A stretch of DNA of 64,000 nucleotides from Cyprinodon diabolis (GCA_030533445.1 CM060064.1:1591416-1655415), one strand, 5' to 3'. Positions 12,292 to 23,094 are shown, counted from the stretch's first letter. Program-made: numbers and translations. The notes: a model not told the origin generated them from the letters alone.

Positions 12292-12934
12292 TTAAAGGGG
12301 CAGTAGGAGGAGATAAGCTATATTTTTGAACATACACAACCAGGCCTCTCCCTTCCAACCCCTGGAAACCACACCTTCAAAACACATGAACGTGCATGCT
12401 GTCTCCAGGGCCTCTGAGCAGCTGAAGTGGTGCGTCACATGGAGCTGGCAGGGAGACAGACAGCACTGATGATGCAGAGCCCCCCACCTGCCCGGTAAGA
12501 CAAGGCGCGGGGAAGCACGGGGCCGCCGGTGTCCAGGCTGCTTCGGTCCGACCTGGTGACGGTATGCTTCCCCCCGCCTGCCCGGCAAAATCTGGTCACC
12601 ATAGGTGTGAACGTAGCATGATAGTGGCTAGCTTCCAGCCACGGTGTCCTGCACGAGCATTGGGGGGTCGATTCGTTCATGTGTCAGGGTACGCGCACAT
12701 GGGGGAAGGACAAGCAGACAACCAGGCTTGACGTGTCATGGAACCAATCGTGTACAACGGACCATCTTTTGTGATTGTGGGCGTTACTCATCGATTTCTC
12801 ACTGTAGCGGGGGCCGTTTATATTACTATCACTTCCAGACCTTCTATTTCACTGCTTGCTAAGCAGCTGTGGGGAGATCTTTAAGCCACATGGTAAAAAA
12901 TGTGCTAAAAAAAGATCTCCTACTGCACCTTTAA
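12292..12934. mobile_element. TTAA-target MITE insertion
   Basis: TTAA at 12292-12295 and 12931-12934 flank inverted ends AAGGGGCAGTAGGAG and CTCCTACTGCACCTT. The interior is GC-rich, with facing GGGGAAGCACGGGGCC and GGTATGCTTCCCCCCGCC words. The insertion splits a 49-bp segment that in the related copy at 54886-56520 is uninterrupted and tandemly repeated, which confirms the pre-insertion site. Confidence 0.85.
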
Positions 12935-13424
12935 GGACCAGCACCAGATACCCTATGGAATCATTCTATGAACCCTTTAAGGTTGCTATTTCTCGACCAA
13001 CAATGACCCTTAATGAGTGCCTTGGGTCAGTATGGACTCAGCGCTAATCCTGATATTTTGAGTAGAAAAACTTCCTGGATGAGAAGAGAAACGTCTTCAA
13101 ACTTAGAAGCAAAGTACAGTGGATCGTTTTTTAACTTTAACTTTTTGAAGTTTTTTATAAAATTAAAACTGGTCAATCTATAATTTTTCCTCTTGACGAG
13201 TTCTGGATAGAGCAGATTGACAAAAGGAACAAAGTTTTTTTTTTAAATCTTAAATGCTACATTTTTTATTTTTTTCAATCTTGCTACAATTCCTGCTCTT
13301 AGTCGCTCTGTCACCTAGAGGTGTTTTTTACAGTCTCTACACTCCAGTTAATGATTCATCTGTTGCTAAAGTAGTTGATGATTATTTCAATAATCGATTA
13401 TTAGGATTAATTGTTTCAGCCCTA

Positions 13425-14772
13425 GATCTGCAGGGCCAGTATCGCCAATACCAAACCAATACTTCAAAGTTAATATAAGCCTTTGTCCTTTTAGATGTTA
13501 AGGTTTGATGTTAAGACCTGAGACAGTATTTGGACAACGCTTTCAGGAAACAACCTTTTTGTTTTCCTATGAAGTCTGTTAATCCTCGACGCATGTGGCA
13601 GTGAGTGAGACTGGAAACCTGCTGATTGTTTATGGGAAGAGAAATGAGCGTCTTTTTTGGCGCAGCACCGTGGTATCAGATCCCTGAGCTACACGGCTAA
13701 TCAGTCTGTAATCCCTGTGCTGCTGATGTGACTCTATCATTTTCTCATCAATGCTGTTTTTGTCTCCATGTCTCCCTACATGTCTCAGAGTGGGGACGGT
13801 TGTTTCCCGGTGATTGAGCCATTGTTTGGACTGCCTGTTGGGCGTGTTTACACGGATCGCTGCTCCCAGGCTGCTGGCTGATGCAACCTGTCCTTTTTAA
13901 TCTCCTGATCATCATTTGAGGCTGAAAGGAATGAAGTAGTTCAAAGCACACTGACATTTACGTTGTTTTCATCCGTTTTGTTGTTTTCTAATCACAAGGA
14001 TGAAGATAACTTCCAAAAAAACATTCTCCTGAGCTTACATATGTTAGGAGAAAGAGACTAATGAGTAAGGGAATCCATTTAACCCTGCAAGGTGATGGAA
14101 GTGACCTTAAAAAAGTGATGAGGACTAAAATTAAATGAAAGATACAGCATGTAGTGACATTTCTTCCAATAAATTAGGATTAAACTTGCTTTGGCAAATA
14201 GATATAAGTGCCGAAATGAAAGTGTGACACTGGTTTGAAGGGAAAAACCAGGAGCCAAATGTTTTCCATTAAATACACGGATGCTGTCTGGAAGTCAGAC
14301 TAATGGAAGTAACTGAGCCATTACTGTGTCTTTCTCTTCCTGTTCCTGTCACCTCCTCCATACAGGTAGAAAAAGAGGCAGAAAAACGAAGTGTCTGTTT
14401 TTTTTAAAGCTTTTTACTGCAGGTTTTCTGTATCATCGGGTGGAGAGGAGGACTGGAATGCAGAGCAGAGGCAGAGTAACCATTCATCCAGTTCAGCGGA
14501 TGATGGACAACAAGAGTTTTTAGTGAAATAAAACTTACAGGGAATATTTAGCTCCAGCTTTGGTTCATAAGCTGTTTTCATTCTAAATTGGTTTTAATAT
14601 AAAAAGCAAAAAATGAAGACTTTGTTATGCAATGTTTACACACACATGTATGTTGTGTTATATTCATTTTTTAGGCTTAAATTCAGTTCACACCTCAGTC
14701 TTAAACCTGACCCCCACCGTAGGACGTCTCTTTGCAGGGAGCAGTCGCTGGTCCCCACAAGTACCTATAAGC
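13425..14772. other. No gene recognised
   Basis: Short open frames only, none family-like. No array or inverted-repeat element was seen. Confidence 0.5.
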
Positions 14773-15060
14773 AGTGGTGGAATGTGTCAACGTACATTTA
14801 CTTGATTACTGTACTTAAGTACTTTTTTTGACTATCTTTATTTCAGTCATTTATTTAGTTCCTTGTTCCTTTTGGCTCAGCTTAGAATTTTATTCCTCTG
14901 TTGCTGTTTTTTATTCCATAGCAGCCTTAAGGACTGAATCTGGACGTCACTGATTTAGAGATTTAATGACGTTCTACAGATGAGAGAAACTCAGAGCAGA
15001 TATTATTAGTTTATTTCTATAGCGCCAATTCACAACACACGTCACTTCGTCCGCCGCTGG
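14773..15060. repeat. Two dispersed repeat fragments
   Basis: 14773-14830 contains GTGGTGGAATGTGTCAACG and ACTGTACTTAAGTAC, typical of a fish hAT-derived repeat end. 15005-15056 contains TTTATTTCTATAGCGCCAAT and CACAACACACGTCA, a fragment of the repeat family seen at 20250-20345. Confidence 0.5.
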
Positions 15061-15244
15061 CTATAAGTCTCCAGCATATTCCTGGAAACGGTCCCCACTA
15101 GATAACCAAAACATGGCTACACCCATAACTCTCAGCTAGACTTTTATTCGTGATCAACATCCAGAACCTTTGCTCTGAATGACAAATAAAGGTAATTAAC
15201 ACGACCAGTGACAGAGGGTCCCCTGTAGGGGGAGCTCCAGTAGT

Positions 15245-16132
15245 CAGTGTTAATTTTGACAGCAAATTCTGATTTAGTCTTAGTCTTTTGAATAACACAC
15301 CATTTAATTTTAGACATATTTAGTCATCTGAAATCTTTTAGTCTTAGTCTAGTCTTAAGTCTTTTAGTCTTAGTTTAGTCTCAGGATCAATAAAGTATCT
15401 ATCTAGATTTAGACTCAGATTGAATAGTTACAGATACATAACATGTATTTTATTTGAAATTTCAAAAAGATTAACTGTGGCTTTGCTCCCTGAAAGTTTA
15501 GCGCAAACACGGCGGTTAATCAAATAAAAAATAACCTTGTATGCTTAGCGTGTATGCTTACCTTCGCATGTATCTCTGGATGAGTCGTCTGCAGATGCCG
15601 TTTCAAGTTAGTGGTGTTTTTTCCGGATATTTTGGCTCCACACGGTTTGCAGGCTGCCTTGTTGTCCTTAGTGTCATGTGTGAAGTGTGCCCAGATATCA
15701 ACTCTTCTTTTTCGCCCTAGCTGTTGTAACATGTCTATTATTCATTTGATTTTTGAAAGGCTACTACTGCTACGAAAATGCTGCTTCTATGCTTCAACCA
15801 TACGCGCTCTCTTCTTCTTCTCCTGCTTCGCACAGCTTTATGGCGCATTACCGCCACCTGGATTTCTTTCTATGGCGGTTGGCAACTACCTTTTGATTGG
15901 ATTTCCTCCCAACTTGTCCCACAAAAAAAGTAATTCTGATAGGATCACCATTCGTCCCTCCCTAATAGTTTAGTCTCGTTTTTTATTCGTTGACTAAAGT
16001 GTCAGTTATTTTCATAATAGTCTTAGTGATCATATCTCACTTTTTATTTAGTTTTTATTTAGTCTAAGTCCGTGAAAAAGGTTCGTTGACGAGTATTTTT
16101 CGTCATAGTCTTTGTCAACAAAATGAACACTG
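15245..16132 (-). mobile_element. hAT element with BED finger
   Basis: The element begins CAGTGTTAATTTTGACA and ends TGTCAACAAAATGAACACTG, an imperfect terminal inverted repeat. A perfect 8-bp target duplication CCAGTAGT lies on both sides (15237-15244 and 16133-16140). Subterminal TTAGTCTTAGTC words are repeated. The 888-bp element retains only a BED-finger frame on the minus strand and must be non-autonomous. Confidence 0.93.
15520..15732 (-). CDS. BED zinc-finger fragment of a hAT transposase
   Basis: This 70-codon open frame on the minus strand shows a near-complete BED finger. IWAHFTHD (aromatic W-x-x-F) is followed by ACKPCGAKI (C-x2-C), TTNLKRHLQTTHPE (the histidine pair, H-x5-H) and a short basic tail. 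BED fingers bind the transposon ends. The length is far below the 500 or more residues of a full hAT transposase, and no RNase-H-like core or hAT dimerisation region follows. Unlike the other finger remnants in this window, the metal ligands are all present in one uninterrupted frame. Whether it is expressed is unknown. Confidence 0.75.
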   Translation of the reverse strand: MLQQLGRKRRVDIWAHFTHDTKDNKAACKPCGAKISGKNTTNLKRHLQTTHPEIHAKVSIHAKHTRLFFI

Positions 16133-16140
16133 CCAGTAGT

Positions 16141-16690
16141 ACATGTTTACTTTGAGAGTGAAACCCATCACTGTTTGAAGACGTTCCCATGGCCATCAGG
16201 CAGACATTAGGGGGGAGTCTGGAAGGTCCTTTGTCTTTCCTTGAGTTCAAGTTTCTATTAGGATAACCGTTCAGTTTGTGTAACTCCTTTTTATAAGAAA
16301 ACACTGCCTCTGGTTTAGTGCCCCCTGAAGGCCACTGGCAGCACTGCACGGTATCTAAATGAACCAATCCTCCTTTGTGTTCTAGTTCTGGTATCAGTTT
16401 GGTGCCAGAGTTCAGCTGATTAGCTGAGGGTCAGAGCTAACAACTGTTAGCTTAGTTAGCTCTGGTGTTGAAGGGGAGTTCAGACTGACGGATATTGGCG
16501 CTCTGGGTCACATGACCCATTCAAAGACGGATCGACTCTGAGGTCATAGTTTTAGAGAAGAGCAGCAAGGGATGAATACAAAATCTTTTGATACATCTAA
16601 AATTATGCTAATACTGGGGTCAAAGGTCACACGCTGATGCTGTAAAAAAAAAAAGATCTGATTGCTCAGTTGGCTAGTTAGAGTATTACC
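16141..16690. other. No gene recognised
   Basis: Ordinary sequence. No frame or repeat boundary could be supported. Confidence 0.45.
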
Positions 16691-16699
16691 TTCAGGGTG

Positions 16700-16800
16700 G
16701 GACACAGTGTGCAGAAGGAGGGAACTACCCCAGACATCCATTTATTGTCTAAGGGTGTGCCTCAAGGTTCAGCCCTAGGTCCCCTTTATGTATTTATCAC
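16700..16800 (+). pseudogene. Non-LTR reverse transcriptase scrap
   Basis: The frame reads LLSKGVPQGSALGPLYVFI, matching the GVPQGS-x-LGP motif of LINE reverse transcriptases that precedes the YADD block. Nothing of the rest of the enzyme is recognisable on either side, so this is a very short relic. Confidence 0.6.
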
Positions 16801-17069
16801 TGAAAGGCTGTTTTTGCTCCTTGTAGCTGGAATGAAACTCAGAAAAACTTGAATCTGAGTGAGATGTGCTTATTCAATGCGGCTAAACAGTTTCTGGATG
16901 ACTTTGAGGCAGATGGATCTTTTTTCAGATGTTTTGTAGCTGACTTTGAACCATCAAATTAGTTGGTATGTATTCGTGTTGTTTTCTGTTGAGATAAAAT
17001 AAGTTTGATTCTAGTGAAACTAGACTTGGCCAGGAAACTCTCGAAAAAATATTTTTTTTAAGTTTCTTC

Positions 17070-17445
17070 CTGATTTTACAACGTGTAAAACCAAAAAAGT
17101 TGAAGACGTTTCACTTCCCATCCAAGACCTCCCCTATTCAGCCAGGCCAACTATTCCCTTTAACGACCCCCTTTCAGAGACATAGACAGGTATGGGGCAT
17201 TGCAGGCTAACAAAGAAGCCAAACGACCCCCATTCCAAAGGGGGGGACCTGTTCATCCGTTTCTATTTGCATGTTTTCTTAACTAAAACCAGGCTTTGTT
17301 GGGCTGCTGGATAAAATCTGGAACTCTGAATTGAAAAAGCTTCCTGGATGGGAAGAGAAATGTCTTCAAACTTTGAAACAAAGTCCAGTGGATTGTTTTA
17401 CTTTTTTGGAATGAGCTGGATGACTGAGAATCTTCACCAGCAACA
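17070..17445. mobile_element. MITE related to 9910-13150
   Basis: The left end carries GTTGAAGACGTTTCACTTCC and the right end GAAGAGAAATGTCTTCAAAC plus GATGACTGAGAATCTTCACC. These words are inverted relative to one another and to those in the arms at 9910-10265 and 12981-13150. The middle contains CCCTTTAACGACCCC motifs. Confidence 0.6.
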
Positions 17446-18110
17446 GGTAAAACAAACAAGATTAATTGAAGGAAAGTCAGTTTGAATTGAAAATGATGCT
17501 GAATGCTGCAAAATCAAACAGTGACAACATTTTTGTCCAGTTTTTAAAAGAAGCAACAGGCTAACTAAGGACTATAAAGCATTCACATTCATTTTCAATG
17601 CTGACATTATATCTGTTCATACAGGAGCAGTACGGGGACTTAAACAAGAAGCAAAACAGGCGGGTAGACAGAGAGACTATCGCTATGGGAACGCAACTGA
17701 AAACCACAAACAGTCCCGAATAACAGGAATCCAACTAAATATGGAAAAAAAAAACAGGGCATTGAAACAATTATGAGAACAGGAAAGCAAACAAAGACCT
17801 AAATAATGTACCAAGAAGATGAGAAAAGAAAAGAAAAACCTTCCTGAACAGTGCTGCACGATCAATCATCAATGAAAAGACCAATCAGAGTCTGCGTAAT
17901 GAAGAAATCCTTTATCACACTGCAGCTCCAGCTGCCTCCCTTCCAACGGCTCATGTTCTGAAGAGCTGCTGTCATGGATGTTCTGAGAAAATTACACCAG
18001 CAGTCACAGCAGATAGATATGGTCCATTTTGAAGATAAAGGGTTTTGATCTTGTTCTGTTATCTGATCAGATCCTAACTCTAACCTGTATCTTGTCTTTC
18101 TGTTTTTCAG
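17446..18110 (+). other. Upstream intron or 5' flank of adgrb1
   Basis: No repeat or coding sequence was recognised. It ends in a good polypyrimidine tract and AG (CTTTCTGTTTTTCAG, ending at 18110), so the final part is read as an intron before the adgrb1 start-codon exon. Where the first exon and promoter lie cannot be told from this window. Confidence 0.55.
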
Positions 18111-18297
18111 GTTCTGGTTAACCTCAGGGTTGACGAGGGCAGCCATGGGTCTATCACTGGATCTTTGAGAAGAGCCGGATTTCCTCTCTTTCTTCTCTTC
18201 CCACCCCGTTTTTGCTGTAATTTACCAGTAAACCTGGAGGACTGATCCAGAGCCAGAACCTGCCGTGACTCTGCCTTGTTCCACTCATCTTTAGATC
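18111..18297 (+). other. adgrb1: 5' UTR part of the adgrb1 start-codon exon
   Basis: Lies between the putative acceptor AG at 18109-18110 and the start codon at 18298. It contains a single upstream ATG, at 18145. The acceptor is predicted from sequence only; an exon start elsewhere is possible. Confidence 0.55.
18145..18168 (+). promoter_or_regulatory. Short upstream ORF (7 codons)
   Basis: GCC-ATG-G gives a strong initiation context. The frame encodes MGLSLDL and ends at TGA (18166-18168), 129 bases before the main ATG and in the same frame. If the 5' UTR is as predicted, ribosomes would meet this frame first, which could dampen translation of adgrb1. Confidence 0.45.
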
Positions 18298-19030
18298 ATG
18301 GAAACCTTTTTTCTCATTCCTGGCCATTCAGAACGGGCTCTTCCTGCCCTGCTGCTGTTATTTGCCTCTTTTTTACTGATGAGGGGGTGCTGTCATGCAG
18401 CCCCCTCCGGCCCTGAGTCGGATTCCTGCTCCACCTTAGTGCAAAACCGTTTCTTTGGATTCTTTTTATCATCATCAGCATTCCCCTCTGTGCCTTGTTC
18501 CTGGACCCTGCAAAACCCAGATCCACGAAGGTACACTATTTTCATCAAGGTGACCAAACCCACAAGAGGCTGCAAGTCGTTCCAGCTTCGCACCTTCCAG
18601 TACGACTCCTTCTTGGAGACCACACGCACTTACCTGGGCATGGAGAGCTTCAATGAGATTGTGAGACTGTGTGACACCTCTGTCCCGGTGGCCTTCCTGG
18701 AAGCTGGGAAGCAGTTCCTACAGATGAGGAAGGGACCTCCTCAGGCAGGGGCGGTGATCCAGAAGGTCAATGAGGAGTTTAAAACCGAGTACCTGGTTGT
18801 AGGGAAGCGCAATCCAAGCATGGCGGCCTGTCAGATGCTGTGCCAGTGGCTGGAAGACTGCTTGGCCTCAAGCACGTCAAACAGACCCTGTGGCATAATG
18901 CAAACACCCTGTGTGTGTTGGGACAAGCCTCCTCTGCTCAGTCTGGGAGATAGCTGCTATCACAATGGAGTTTACTTGGAAAACTGTTTACCCAGCGGGA
19001 AAGAGAGCAGAAAAAATGGCGAAATAAATG
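18298..19030 (+). CDS. adgrb1: adgrb1 (BAI1) N-terminal coding exon
   Basis: The exon encodes the first 244 codons of adhesion G-protein-coupled receptor B1, a cell-surface receptor with thrombospondin repeats that acts in synapse organisation and apoptotic-cell engulfment. Residues 14-35 form a hydrophobic signal peptide, probably cut near A34-A35. The rest is the cysteine-rich CUB-like domain, with cysteines at 44, 67, 92, 125, 178, 182, 188, 198, 205 and 207. Blocks typical of B1 rather than B2 or B3 are NPDPRRYT, ETTRTYLGMESF, KQFLQMR, EYLVVGKRNPS, AACQMLC and CGIMQTPC. The ATG has A at -3 and G at +4. The exon ends in phase 1 at a GTGAGT donor, before the first thrombospondin repeat. The integrin-type RGD known in human B1 aligns with LGD (residues 216-218). 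Paralogue a or b was not determined. Confidence 0.9.
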
Positions 19031-20249
19031 GTGAGTAATATTCATTTTATGGTGCTTGAGAGGAAAAAAAATCATTGTTCGTGTATCAACCTAATAGAAG
19101 CGCTGAAAGCCTGTGATCAACAAGTATCTGTGCTTCTGTAAAGCAATAAGAACATAGCTAGCCTTCCATTAAAATGCACTGTTTGGTCTTTCCCTGGAAG
19201 GTCAGTGGTGCTGCTTAGCATGCGCTCGGCAAGATGTCAGAGAAATGCTATCTCCAGTGGCCATCAAAGCGGAGAAAATGAGTATGATTTGTGAAAAGTG
19301 AGGACAGCTGTATGACTTTGCCTCAGAAGCACTCGGGGTGTTTTAGCTGCAAATGGGAGAAAGAGGCAAATGGAGGGTTTCGGGTTTCCTCTGATGGAAA
19401 TCCACTCTGTGACCTTGCTGTGTCGGCACTGTCTTCAGTCTCCTCGCAGTCCAACAAGTGACACTCGATCGGCCTCAGGGAAGCTTCGGGAAACTGAGGA
19501 GAATCGAGTGCAGATATTGGAAAGCTGTGAAGATGGGGGGGTGTAAATAGAGACAAAAGAAGCTGCTAGACACACAGAAAAGCACAAACGCTGCCGGCTA
19601 AAGTGGCCAAAGGCTCCTGTGTGGAAGTCTAATTGTCTGCTGCTTGATCCATGTGCCCCCCCTCCCTCCCCTTTGGACAGGATGCGGTCTGACATCTCTA
19701 TCCTTACTTCTATACTTTGTCAGGACTATGGCCAGAGGGATAAAACATTTCTTGGCTCCCCTAATCCAACCCCCCCACCCCAACCATTTCCAGCATCTAT
19801 CTTTGAGCTTCTTTCCCTAATCAGCCTTTGGACTTTTTCCCTCTCCTCCTCCTCTGCCTCCTTCTTATCGGGCCCACCATCGCTGCCTCTACGTATCTCC
19901 CTCCCTGGGCTGATGGTGGGCTGATACTGAGCCAGTCATGGGTAGCCAACCAAGCAAGATGTTGCATTGGGTATCTCCTGCCTCATCCACCTCCAGTCTC
20001 CAAAGAAGCTAATATCCCTTTGCTCCCTCTGCCTCCTCTTCAGTAGTTATCATACTTATGTAATGCTGCGTATGGAGCTGAACAGCAGGGTGTGGGATGT
20101 TTGTGCCTTAAGGTGTGAAACTTAAAACAGACTATACCATTCACCGTTTGTTTATGAAGGGATAAAAAGCAGAGGCCATATTATAGCTTTTCTATGGCCT
20201 TGTGCTCCAGCCGACGCATACAGAACGTATTCTAGACAGGATCCAGGCT
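19031..20249. other. No repeat recognised next to the exon
   Basis: Proximal intron sequence. It contains CT-rich stretches (about 19650-19900 and 19980-20040) but no gene, array or transposon end that I can support. Confidence 0.5.
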
Positions 20250-20345
20250 TTTCAATTCAATTCAATTCAATTCAGTTTATTTATATAGCGCCAAATTCAC
20301 AACACATGTCATCTCAAGGCACTTTACAGTTCAACCAGATCATAC
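20250..20345. repeat. Dispersed TTATTTATATAGCGCC repeat fragment
   Basis: A short (TTCAA)n stretch leads into TTTATTTATATAGCGCCAAA, CACAACACATGTCATCTC and AAGGCACTTTACAGTTC. This is the start of a common fish dispersed element whose later part is seen at 61702-62510 and whose hairpin word recurs at 3709-3745. Confidence 0.7.
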
Positions 20346-21125
20346 AGTCAAATTTCTAATTTAAAGGGTAATTTTCAGTAAACTCCTGTTATATATCTCT
20401 GTAACAGTCTGGCCTGTCTCCTACTATGCCTATAAAAATAAACAGGAACCATCTGTTCATGTTTGAATAAAGCAATGTACATCAACAATTCATACAGATA
20501 GTGTTTACTTCATTCTTTTTGAGCTGGGGAAGTTGCTGTCGCCCTCTGCTGGTCGTATTCCCTCACTCAATCATCAGTTTATCATCTTATTGGCTCCACC
20601 TTTAAAGAACACCAACATTGAATGTTGTGCCAGTTCCTAATTAAAAAGAACAAAATCAGTTCAGTTCACTCAGATGAAAATGAGCTAGTTCAAGTTTACA
20701 GGTCAGATTAATCAAAGAATAAACAAAGTTCACCAACCTATAACTGAACTAGTTTAAATTCATTTGGTAAAATGAAGCAACAATCCTCCACAATCGAACC
20801 TCATATTTACCCTTTTAAATGTTTGATCATATATAGAAAGAAATGGAAAATCCTGGATGCAGTCCAGGTTTACTGGATGTGCAGTGAAGCCTTTATTTAG
20901 CCGAATGACCCAGAACTTCAGGAACATTCAGGTTCTGCTGAAAAGATCTGGATCAGAATGTGTTCCTCATTCAGTAGCAGATATTTCCACAGATAGCTTA
21001 GATTCTTTAACTCCATGTGAGGCTTTAAATGTGAAGTGTGCACGTTTTGTCCCGGTGGGAACACTTTCCACTAAAGCGTGAGTTTTTTTCTGTTCCAGTC
21101 TTTCTTTGTTAGTTGATCAAACTCT
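20346..21125. other. No gene recognised
   Basis: AT-rich intron sequence without identifiable elements. Confidence 0.45.
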
Positions 21126-21131
21126 GCCAAG

Positions 21132-21987
21132 TACAGAAGAGGATTAGGGCCGCTGGAAAAAAAAAAAAAAAAAGTTAACTGATTTATACATTTTGTTTCA
21201 GTTTAGTATGGGGAAAAAATCAGAATTCTGACTTTAATCTCAGAATTCTGACTTTTTTCCTTAGAATTCTGACTGAATTCCGACAATAAAAAAAGTCTGA
21301 ATTCTGAGATTAAATTCCGACTTTAATCTCAGAATTCTGACTGAATTCTGACAATAAAAACAGTCAGAATTCTGAGATTAAAGTCAGAATTCTGAGAAAA
21401 AAGTCAGAATTCCGACTTTAATCTCAGAATTCTGACTGAATTCTGACAATAAAAACAGTCAGAATTCTGAGATTAAAGTCAGAATTCTGAGAAAAAAGTC
21501 AGAATTCTGACTTTAATCTCAGAATTCTGACTTTTTTCCTCAGAATTCTGACTGAATTCCGACAATAAAAAAAGTCAGAATTCTGAGATTAAAGTCAGAA
21601 TTCTGACTTTAATCTCAGAATTTTGACTTTTTTCCTCAGAATTCTGACTGAATTCCGACATTAAAAAAAGTCAGAATTCTGAGAAAAAAGTCAGAATTCT
21701 GACTTTAATCTCAGAATTCTGACTGAATTCTGACAATAAAAAAGTCAGTATTCTGAGATTAAATTCTGACTTTAATCTCAGAATTCTGACTGAATTCTGA
21801 CAATAAAAAAAGTCAGAATTCTGAGATTAAAGTCAGAATTCCGACTTTAATCTCAGAATTCTGACTGAATTCTGACAATAAAAAAGTAGGAATTCTGAGA
21901 AAAAAGTCAGAATTCCCATACTAAACTGAAATAAAATTTTAAAATCAGTTAACTTTTTTTTTTCAGTGGCCCTAATCCTCTTCCGTA
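21132..21987. mobile_element. Inverted-repeat element filled with GAATTC palindrome units
   Basis: The ends are TACAGAAGAGGATTAGGGCC and its near-exact inverse GGCCCTAATCCTCTTCCGTA, each followed inward by a poly-A or poly-T tract and GTTAACTGATTT or its inverse. GCCAAG is directly repeated outside (21126-21131 and 21988-21993). The interior, about 21220-21920, is a mosaic of TCAGAATTCTGA palindromes joined by TTTAATC, GATTAAAG, AAAAAAG or CAATAAA spacers in both orientations. No protein is encoded. Confidence 0.8.
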
Positions 21988-21993
21988 GCCAAG

Positions 21994-23094
21994 CGCTCTG
22001 CTAAACTGGCATCAGAAATCCCAGCAGATGAGTCTGAATGGCGGCTGGCTAACTGAAGTGGTAACCTGTCCTTGGTTGGTGCTGGAAATCAGCCTAAATA
22101 CTAAAAGGCGAAGCAACTATAATTCTCACATTAAATAAAAAGAATTTTAATACTATTATACTTAATTCAGTTTGTTTGTAAATTTTAGAAATGGTTTGAT
22201 GTTGGAAGTGTTCTCCCTGATCTGATGAGTCTGAAGCAGCAGAGCCAGTGGCTCCATTAGAGCGACATGACGCTCCTGCATGGATCACTGCCTAATGGCT
22301 CCCACTGAAACCAGCAGTTTGTAGGTCTGGGAAGTTTATCCTGCATTCTGAGAAGGACCGCTCTGAGAACACGTCCATGTTCCAGCTGTCCTCAGAGTGG
22401 ACACCGCTCCTGCACTCTGAGCAATCTTTAACCTTTAAGATGAGAGCTACGCTGCTTTTACGGCTATTCTTGGAACGTCCTGACATTCAAACAGTGCAGG
22501 TAAAAGGTCGTCGCACCAATGTTTGGTGTTACTAACTTCCAAATAAATAAGGATTTATAAATTCCAACCTTATAATCAGACCTCTGGTGCTTCAGTTCAG
22601 GAGGTTTGATTTGGCGCTTCGACACTTCCATTCATGGAAGGTGAAGGAAAAGGAGCGAATAAAGGATCAGAGGGAGGCGAACTCAGGAAGTAGTTGTCTC
22701 ACATGATTGAATCAAAGCAAACTGTTTTCTGCTACAATCAGACTTAAGTTTAAGCAGAAAGTATCGGAGCGTTGACCTTTACAGAAGTTTAACTCTGAGC
22801 TTCAGGTCTGGTTCTATGAGCCGTCCTGTTCTGATGAACTCCAGGCTGTCTGTCTGCATCTGTTTTCTGTTTCAGTTCAGTGAGCAAACTTTAATATCCG
22901 ACCCAGACAGGCTGAGTACATTACAGCTGGATTGGGTGAATTTTTCATTAATCTGTAAATCTTTGCAATAATTCCTGTTGGTTGGATAAAGGCTTAGAGT
23001 TAGATAAAGGTGAGTTAGATGTCTGTAGTGAGGTGGATCATCCAGCTGCTGGGCAGGTCTCCAGAACGAGTCGTGGATCAGTTCTGATTCACTG
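21994..23094. other. No gene recognised
   Basis: No family-like open frame or repeat boundary found. Confidence 0.45.

Larger units (their letters stand above)
10266..12980 (+). mobile_element. Kolobok-like THAP element, family A, copy 1
   Basis: TTAA occurs at 10266-10269 and 12977-12980. Just inside, AAAGGGGCCATAGAATG faces CATTCTATGAACCCTTT, an imperfect inverted pair. The element encodes a THAP finger fragment after about 400 bp. Removing the two later insertions (10847-11826 and 12296-12930) leaves about 1.1 kb, too short for a full transposase. Copies 2 (47618-48067) and 3 (54886-57342) share the same sequence in the opposite orientation. Confidence 0.8.
9910..13150. mobile_element. 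Interrupted MITE, second nesting level
   Basis: The left arm (9910-10265) begins GGTGGAGATTCTCAGTCATCC and carries TTAAGGGTCATTGTTGGCC. The right arm (12981-13150) carries the inverse of the latter and AGAAGAGAAACGTCTTCAAA. Related words occur in the copy at 17070-17445. The outer right terminus is not clear, and the exact junction with the surrounding hAT is uncertain by several tens of bases. Confidence 0.55.
9823..13424 (-). mobile_element. hAT MITE, outer shell of a nested composite
   Basis: The left part (9823-9905, containing AAAGGTTCCTTAAAGAA) and the right part (about 13220-13424, containing TTTTACAGTCTCTACACTCC and ending TTTCAGCCCTA) together match the reverse complement of the complete 344-bp hAT MITE at 50204-50547. 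Flanks read GATCTAAT and GATCTGCA, a target duplication matching at 5 of 8 bases and thus decayed. About 3.3 kb of later insertions separate the two halves. Confidence 0.75.

Noticed and set aside
10266..12980. A functional host THAP gene
   Set aside because: The finger has an in-frame stop, lies between TTAA ends, and recurs in other copies with the same stop, so it is transposon-derived debris.
18314..18629. Minus-strand frames opposite the adgrb1 exon
   Set aside because: Shadows of the real exon; the plus-strand protein matches a known receptor family over its whole length.
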